From Galerina marginata (lineage: Eukaryota > Basidiomycota > Agaricomycetes > Agaricales > Galerinaceae): 64,000 bases of DNA. The notes under the pieces are model-generated. The model had not been told where the DNA came from. It was given only the letters and a program-made list of their open reading frames with translations, and searched no databases. Made by a program: the position numbers and the translations under genes. The stretch spans positions 1,364,001-1,428,000 of the forward strand of contig JAECYW010000005.1 of NCBI GenBank assembly GCA_023014335.1, written 5' to 3'. Position 1 is the first letter of the stretch. The number at the start of each line of letters is the position of its first letter. Shown here one piece after another: positions 58,917 to 64,000 of this stretch.

Positions 58917-59782
58917 AGCTTTTTGGCTAAGTTATGTCAGGAGTATGTATGGCTGTTCAGTCGTTATCTGCCTAGCTCTTATTACACCAGTTAGTACCCT
59001 AATATACGTTCTATTTCGATGTTTAATGGTAGATAGCCCCTTCTGGTTAGGCTCAGAGGTGTTCACGTCATGCTGGTGCAGCATGTGCAGCGGCAGGATT
59101 TGGCCAACTCCGTCATAAGATGGAATGGATCGCATTTGGATGTATCTGGGGAAGGAAATGGACATAGGTGGCGTTACACATAAATGATAGGTTCAAGTTG
59201 AGGAAATGACGTCTACCTTATTCGTGTACGTTTTGGCAAGTGTAGCAAATGACTTGGTAGAAGTTCAGATACTATTCCATGCGAGGCATTACTCGTGTTG
59301 TAAATCTGGGGGTAAGAAAGCGGCGATGTTGAAATGATAAACCCGAAACTGTTCTTATGAGCCAGTTTCAAGTTTATGTAGAGCAGGACGGACAGGGTCA
59401 GGTATATGGCTTGGCTCATCAGGTCCCGTAGGTGTCGTGGCCGATGGTCTGTAATCTGAATTTCAGTGGCTAGATTTGCATTCGCTTAGTTCTATACCAA
59501 GTATTTTTAGCCAAGGCAGGATGTGGTTGCAACCATGATCGCGGTGGCTGTGACGGATCCGGCATTGCCAAATCGAGCAAAGGGCGAGCGCTTGGAGAAA
59601 TCGGGCGCCTAAAGTTGGCCTAAAGTATAGTGTAGCACTCCTAAATCATCTTCACCCTTACGTATAAACACAAATTTACTGGCGCATCTAATATAATGCT
59701 GTACACAAACATAACATTTAATTTCAGTGAAACACTTGATCAAATTTAACAGCAGAAAACTGCCAAGTTATTGGACGCGTAT
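58917..59782. other. Convergent intergenic region
   Basis: Contains the 3' ends of the uS5m gene (+) and the esterase gene (-). Short minus frames at 59165-58932 and 59419-59213 have no known domain. No gene is supported. Confidence 0.5.
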
Positions 59783-61379
59783 TTACGGTGACAGGCCCCA
59801 AGTTTTGAGGAAGGCAATAAAGTTATTAGCAATCTTAACTTGGCCTGCGACAGTTGGGTGCAGACTGTCGGGAAACACGTCTTCCCAGGTCACCCACCCA
59901 GTGGTGTTAACTAGGAACATGTTGTTGTCGCCTAATGCTTTTCTAAAAAGATGTCAATTATCCTGAATCCCGCGTTCGAAGGATGCCTCACCGAGCATCA
60001 AGCACCCTTTGGTATTGGCCGTCATAGTAGTAATAAACATTTCCATCGGCATTCGGCCATCCCCACTTCAAATAGATCGACAGAATTTAGATAATGCTTT
60101 CCATGACAAAAATGAAAAACGAACGGGTGTCAAGGCGAAAATAGGCTGGCGGGGGTACAGCTTCCGAATACGAGTTAAGAAATCAACGTACACCTATACA
60201 CCTTGCTGGTAAACCTTTTTAAGTTACGTGATTTCAAGGAGCTCACCTGGACAAACTGGTCGTCAGTTACTCCCTGGGCCGCATCATTCGCCCTGCGACC
60301 GACAGAATCAGAAGATATCCAGAAGATAAAATTGAAACTGACCCAATGTGGATCACTAGGTGAGTAGCAGGCGGTTGATCCCTGGAGAAATCCCAGGGGG
60401 TCGTGAAGTTATGATCCGTGGTATAATAGAAACTCGTATCCTCCGTCTTTCAAAGTAAAATCCCAACAATGAGTATCTATCCCATTATTGGACCAAAAAA
60501 AATCATACCATAAAATATTGATATGACATTCCATGTACATTCCCATATGACGGTATATCCTTAAAATATACGTCAGTTGAACCTCGACATTACCTCAACT
60601 TTGGTCGTACTTGCCATCAGAGCAGCGCCTGCTTGGGCGGTAATACGAGTTTCAGCCTTGTACTTTTCTCCGACCAAGAAGTTCCAGGCTTGATCGGCGC
60701 CCATTGGAAGGAGATATCCCTAGTTGCAGCCTGGAATTGAAGCGGAAATGTCACGGAGAATTCAAAACTTACAGAGGAAAAAGAGTCGCCAATAAATTGG
60801 AACACTCGTTTAGACGCCGTGTAGGGAACGAGAATTGCATCCTTTGTTCCTTGGTAAGTATATGAAATGTATCCTTTTGGCGCTATAGACTCACATTATT
60901 AAGGGTAATACTCTCCAGGTTGAAGCGATAGGTTTGCCACCCTGCCGCATTGATCCTCACAGTGGTAGAAGAAAGTTTTCCTTGTGCAACATGCGCGGTT
61001 GAGATAGGTATGGTATTGGCACCCACAGAGGCGTTCACGATAAAAAAATCTGAACCGCCAATTGAAACCCCGAGCGACGCGAAAGGAGATGGCGTATGAG
61101 GACCGAGGTTGAGCGTCAATGTCTTCAGGTTTATTACATTCAGTTTGAATCCAGAGGCGGGCCTTGTCGTCTTGCATGTCAGCTCCAAGAAAATAGGACA
61201 GGCCGTATAACATACCACCAAGTACCCGGAGTAGAATCCCACCTTCCATGATAAAAAATAAAAGGGTGGTCATGTTTGACCGTCAAAGTCGCTCCTTGTG
61301 GTGCGGCCGTTGTGATTGTTAAGGCGGAAAAGGCTATAACTGCCCCAAAAATTCCAAGCAACATATGGCGGAGAGGCAT
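59783..61379 (-). CDS. Secreted SGNH/GDSL-type carbohydrate esterase with N-terminal beta domain
   Basis: Exons 61379-61216, 61162-60895, 60841-60773, 60719-60594, 60559-60509, 60446-60343, 60292-60247, 60193-60125, 60065-59992 and 59942-59783 give 376 residues. A signal peptide (MPLRHMLLGIFGAVIAFSALTITTA) precedes a beta-sandwich-like domain (to about residue 140) and an SGNH hydrolase domain. Catalytic blocks are FIGDSFSS with nucleophile Ser164, HIGANDA with Asn263 (oxyanion), and DSLHPTVAG with Asp349 and His352. The two-domain order resembles carbohydrate esterase family 2-type deacetylases, so acetylated polysaccharide is a plausible substrate, but this is inference. Intron 4 is only 34 nt in the model shown (60593-60560); using a donor 6 bases earlier makes it 40 nt and removes two residues. 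Confidence 0.86.
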
Positions 61380-62464
61380 AGCTTTACAGACGTGCCAGTG
61401 CTAAACTTCGCCGAGGCCTTATATAACGGGTGCTATCCCCCATTTTTCTCAACCAATTAACTATGGCTGAGAAGCAAACACAAACCACGGGGTATTAGTA
61501 CAAATGCATGGTCGTTCTTCTCTTCATAAAGTTCACCATCATTGACGAGGAAGAAGGCCTCGTAGTATCACGAGTTCAGTAGAGCGTGCTGTCCGTCACT
61601 CTGTGGCTGAGGCGATGATGGCTGCAGCTACTGATAAGGCCCCGAAGTTTATCCTCAGCCAAACTTCTTTACGATCACTTGCCCGAGTGATGGGGATCAT
61701 CCTCGCAACTTGAAAGAGATTTGGGCCTTTTTATATCCATGTGAGTTTACAGCCAAGCAGGGATGCGCATGCGCTGATATCAGAGTGTGAATGCAAATTA
61801 AAACAATGGTGTCCAATTCAGCTGGGTAAAGGTTGTTAATTTAACATGATACCTTCGTACGTCCCGCATAAGTACAGCAACTTCGCGTAGATGATGGCAG
61901 AAAGTTCCTCGAAGATAATAGGATCTGCCGAAGGCTGGCTGGATGGATGAACTATTTTACCAATGCATTTAACCGCCCTCCCGACAAATTGTCGAGGGAC
62001 GACATCTCCATTGGGATGTTATTGCTTATTACGGATCGAAGACGGCCCGTAAGTTAGGGATCTGTTCTGGATGCAAGAAAGCTTGACTATATGGTACTAT
62101 GCGATTGAAATAGAATCTTTCTGCGATGAAATGCTGTTTGAATCATTGGTTTCAAGTCTGTTAGAAATATCGTACACAAAAGTAATAGTACACGGAAAAA
62201 GATGCTAATGATTGTTGTCGAGGAATTGCTCAAAATATGGCCCCGTTGGTGAGAAGTGCGAAAGTAATACATAAGGATGCTATTGATTGTAGTCATGAAT
62301 GCGACGTGAGTGTAGTATGCAGATGATGTTCCGTAAAAAATTGCCGGCTGCGTAAGAGAGGTAAAAGAAATGAGGAACGAAGGTTTGGGTTTTCTTGCGA
62401 TTGGTGAGGATAAATAAGTTGTCTAAGTCGATCGTCAAGTGAAGCAGGAATGTCGCCGTCCGAC
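61380..62464. other. Intergenic region between esterase and kinase genes
   Basis: On the left is the esterase promoter: TTATATAAGG at 61418-61427 reads as a TATA box on the minus strand, about 40-50 bases before the ATG. On the right is the 3' end of the kinase gene. No frame above 70 codons exists between. Confidence 0.6.
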
Positions 62465-64000
62465 TCAGTTTACACCCGTGGACATTCTAAATCTTCCAGG
62501 AATAAACCAATGACGGGCCGAACGAAGCTGGTGCTGTGCATTACTAGGGTCAGATGCACGTCCGGTGTCGTCTTGCTGAATAGTAAATGCTCCTTTGTTT
62601 GACGCTGCCACCGACGACTGACCCCAGGCAGCCGACTCAGGTGTCGGAGAAGGCGTTTGACGGCGCGTAAAGGGTGAATGAGGTGCTTCAGTTGCAGTGT
62701 GTCCACGTGAAACCGGTGCATCTGGTGTGCTTGGTGAAGACGTCGGTGATGACGACCGAGGGAAGAACTTGATAGAGAAACGTCTGAGCGTCTTGGGCTT
62801 GTTGGGGCCGCTAGTAGAGGGGGAGAAAGTGCTGGTGTGGTTGGCGGTAGAACTGCTGGTCGTGGTGTCGTGGTGTTGCTTGAGGGACGAAATGAAGGTG
62901 TGGGTGAGCCTTGAATGGGGAAGAACGTCGGTTATTTGGGTTGATATAGAGGGAGAGAGCTGACATTGTTGAACTTGAAGAGACTGTACCTGAGCGGGGA
63001 ATGAAGTCCAGTAGACGTCAGCATCCGGAGAGGGCGTTCTTGATCTTGAAAAACGTAAGTCCTCGCTGAGGATAGAACTTGAGGTCGACGAGGAGTTGGA
63101 GTAGATAGATGGGGAGGACATTTGTGTGGTAGAGGAAGCCGTCCATGCAGACGGAGACGTCATCTCCTTGTCTTCGCCGACGGCAGTAATTGCGGAATCG
63201 GGCATGATAGCGAATTTTCCGGGGGAAATGGGGCTGTTGAGGTAGAACATAGAGGAGTAGGGGTCATATTCGATGGCGGTATGCATGATGGAATTGCTGG
63301 TCGAGTAGGATGTCATACTGGCGCTGGCGTCATAAATACGGGGGCGGGGGATGTTGGTGTTGATCATCAAGCCGGAGCGCTGCTCCGGTTTTATGATCCT
63401 CGACCCAAAGGTCAGGTCTGTGCTGTTGGGCGTAGTTGGTAGCGACGTCGCAGCAGTTTGAGCAGATGAGGGAGTCGAGGAGCGGTCGAATAGATCCATC
63501 CCATAATTGTCGTGGTCAGAATCTGACGACACGGGAGATTCGAATGCCCATGTCGCCCCGCAAGAGGAGTAGTTCGTCCAGGGGGCGCCATAGGAGGATT
63601 CTTCGGCCAGCGATTGAGAAGCAAAAACGATATCAGAAGTGGAGTCCTTGCTCCAGTGAGAGGCCAAGCGCGGTTCAACGTCCTCTGGGATCGAGGATCG
63701 AGCCGGGGGCGAGTGCGGGCCGGATACCTCGGGGTTGGTACCGGAAGAAGCACTGTCGATGTCCATCCCGGATTCCCATGGGCAGCGGGCCATGCTGCCC
63801 TCAAAGACGACGCCGTCGGAGTAGAAACTGGTAATCTCTTCGATGGCATAACGGACCTCGCGCAAGTTGCTACGTTCGCGCCAGTCGACCTCGAGCATGC
63901 CAACGAGGATTTCGTTGACTTCGGAAGAAATGGGGAGGACGGTTGGCAAAAAGCCCATGGGGTCGCGTAAATAAGCTTGGAAGGTGGGATCGTCGGGAGT
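62465..64000 (-). CDS. Ser/Thr protein kinase, C-terminal part (5' end outside window)
   Basis: An uninterrupted frame of 511 codons enters from the right edge and ends at 62465. The first part, DDPTFQAYLRDPMGFLPTVLPISSEVNEILVGMLEVDWRERSNLREVRYAIEEI read in pieces, is the C-lobe end of a protein kinase. It is followed by FYSDGVVFEGSMARCPWESGMD, a stretch I associate with the fungal Ran1/Ksp1/Vhs1-like kinases (nutrient and meiosis/growth signalling). The remaining 430 residues are Ser/Thr/Pro-rich and low in order, with many possible phosphorylation sites, and contain no intron. The catalytic loop and ATP site lie beyond position 64000, so activity cannot be judged. Confidence 0.87.
   Translation of the reverse strand, partial: TPDDPTFQAYLRDPMGFLPTVLPISSEVNEILVGMLEVDWRERSNLREVRYAIEEITSFYSDGVVFEGSMARCPWESGMDIDSASSGTNPEVSGPHSPPARSSIPEDVEPRLASHWSKDSTSDIVFASQSLAEESSYGAPWTNYSSCGATWAFESPVSSDSDHDNYGMDLFDRSSTPSSAQTAATSLPTTPNSTDLTFGSRIIKPEQRSGLMINTNIPRPRIYDASASMTSYSTSNSIMHTAIEYDPYSSMFYLNSPISPGKFAIMPDSAITAVGEDKEMTSPSAWTASSTTQMSSPSIYSNSSSTSSSILSEDLRFSRSRTPSPDADVYWTSFPAQVQSLQVQQCQLSPSISTQITDVLPHSRLTHTFISSLKQHHDTTTSSSTANHTSTFSPSTSGPNKPKTLRRFSIKFFPRSSSPTSSPSTPDAPVSRGHTATEAPHSPFTRRQTPSPTPESAAWGQSSVAASNKGAFTIQQDDTGRASDPSNAQHQLRSARHWFIPGRFRMSTGVN

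Noticed and set aside
1..64000. CRISPR arrays, bacterial operons, ribosomal RNA genes
   Set aside because: Nothing of the kind is visible; gene structure is fully fungal-nuclear.

Overview
The window is nuclear DNA from a filamentous basidiomycete, most likely an agaricomycete (mushroom-forming) fungus. Coding sequence is broken by dense introns of about 45-70 nt with GT-AG borders and CTRAC/CTNAY-like branch sites. There are no bacterial-style operons, and several proteins belong to families typical of Agaricomycetes. Gene models were assembled by hand: I joined exons so that reading frame, splice signals and family conservation agree, and every multi-exon model below sums to a whole number of codons. 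No transcript evidence was available.

Layout, left to right. 0-3 kb: mitochondrial pyruvate/branched-chain 2-oxoacid dehydrogenase kinase (+). 4.5-5.7 kb: secreted-type alpha/beta hydrolase (-), with a short decayed copy of its 3' end at about 6.1 kb. 8.4-9.3 kb: small four-helix membrane protein (+). 9.9-10.7 kb: orphan protein (-). 11.8-14.0 kb: L-fuconate dehydratase of the enolase superfamily (-). 16.4-18.1 kb: single-pass membrane protein (+). 18.1-26.1 kb: about 8 kb without a convincing gene, containing diverged direct repeats and a G-quadruplex-type run. 26.1-31.4 kb: a TUP1-type WD40 corepressor greatly enlarged by Arg-Glu and Gly-Pro low-complexity insertions (+). 32.6-36.9 kb: tandem pair of Bsc6-like MFS transporters (+). 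37.2-40.9 kb: GH55 exo-beta-1,3-glucanase with 22 exons (-). 43.6-46.6 kb: an agaricomycete-type protein of unknown function followed, in a compatible frame, by a bHLH regulator (+). 46.9-48.7 kb: paralogue of the 16.4 kb membrane protein (-). 49.3-50.9 kb: polytopic membrane protein (+). 51.4-52.8 kb: F-box protein (-). 53.8-56.0 kb: large frameshifted pseudogene (+). 56.1-57.0 kb: PITH-domain protein (-), head-to-head with mitochondrial ribosomal protein uS5m (57.1-58.9 kb, +). 59.8-61.4 kb: secreted two-domain SGNH esterase (-). 62.5-64.0 kb: C-terminal part of a Ser/Thr kinase running off the right edge (-).

How the genes work together: most are independent housekeeping, regulatory or secreted functions, and I see no biosynthetic cluster. 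Three enzymes act on sugars or polysaccharides (GH55 glucanase, SGNH esterase, L-fuconate dehydratase), which suits a saprotrophic or wood/litter lifestyle. Three regulators are present (TUP1, the bHLH protein, the kinase). The most unusual features are the TUP1 expansion, the possible splice-controlled read-through into the bHLH gene, the two lineage-specific duplications (MFS pair and membrane-protein pair) with preserved exon lengths, and several non-standard splice events (GC-AG introns, 11-nt exons, a 34-nt intron).
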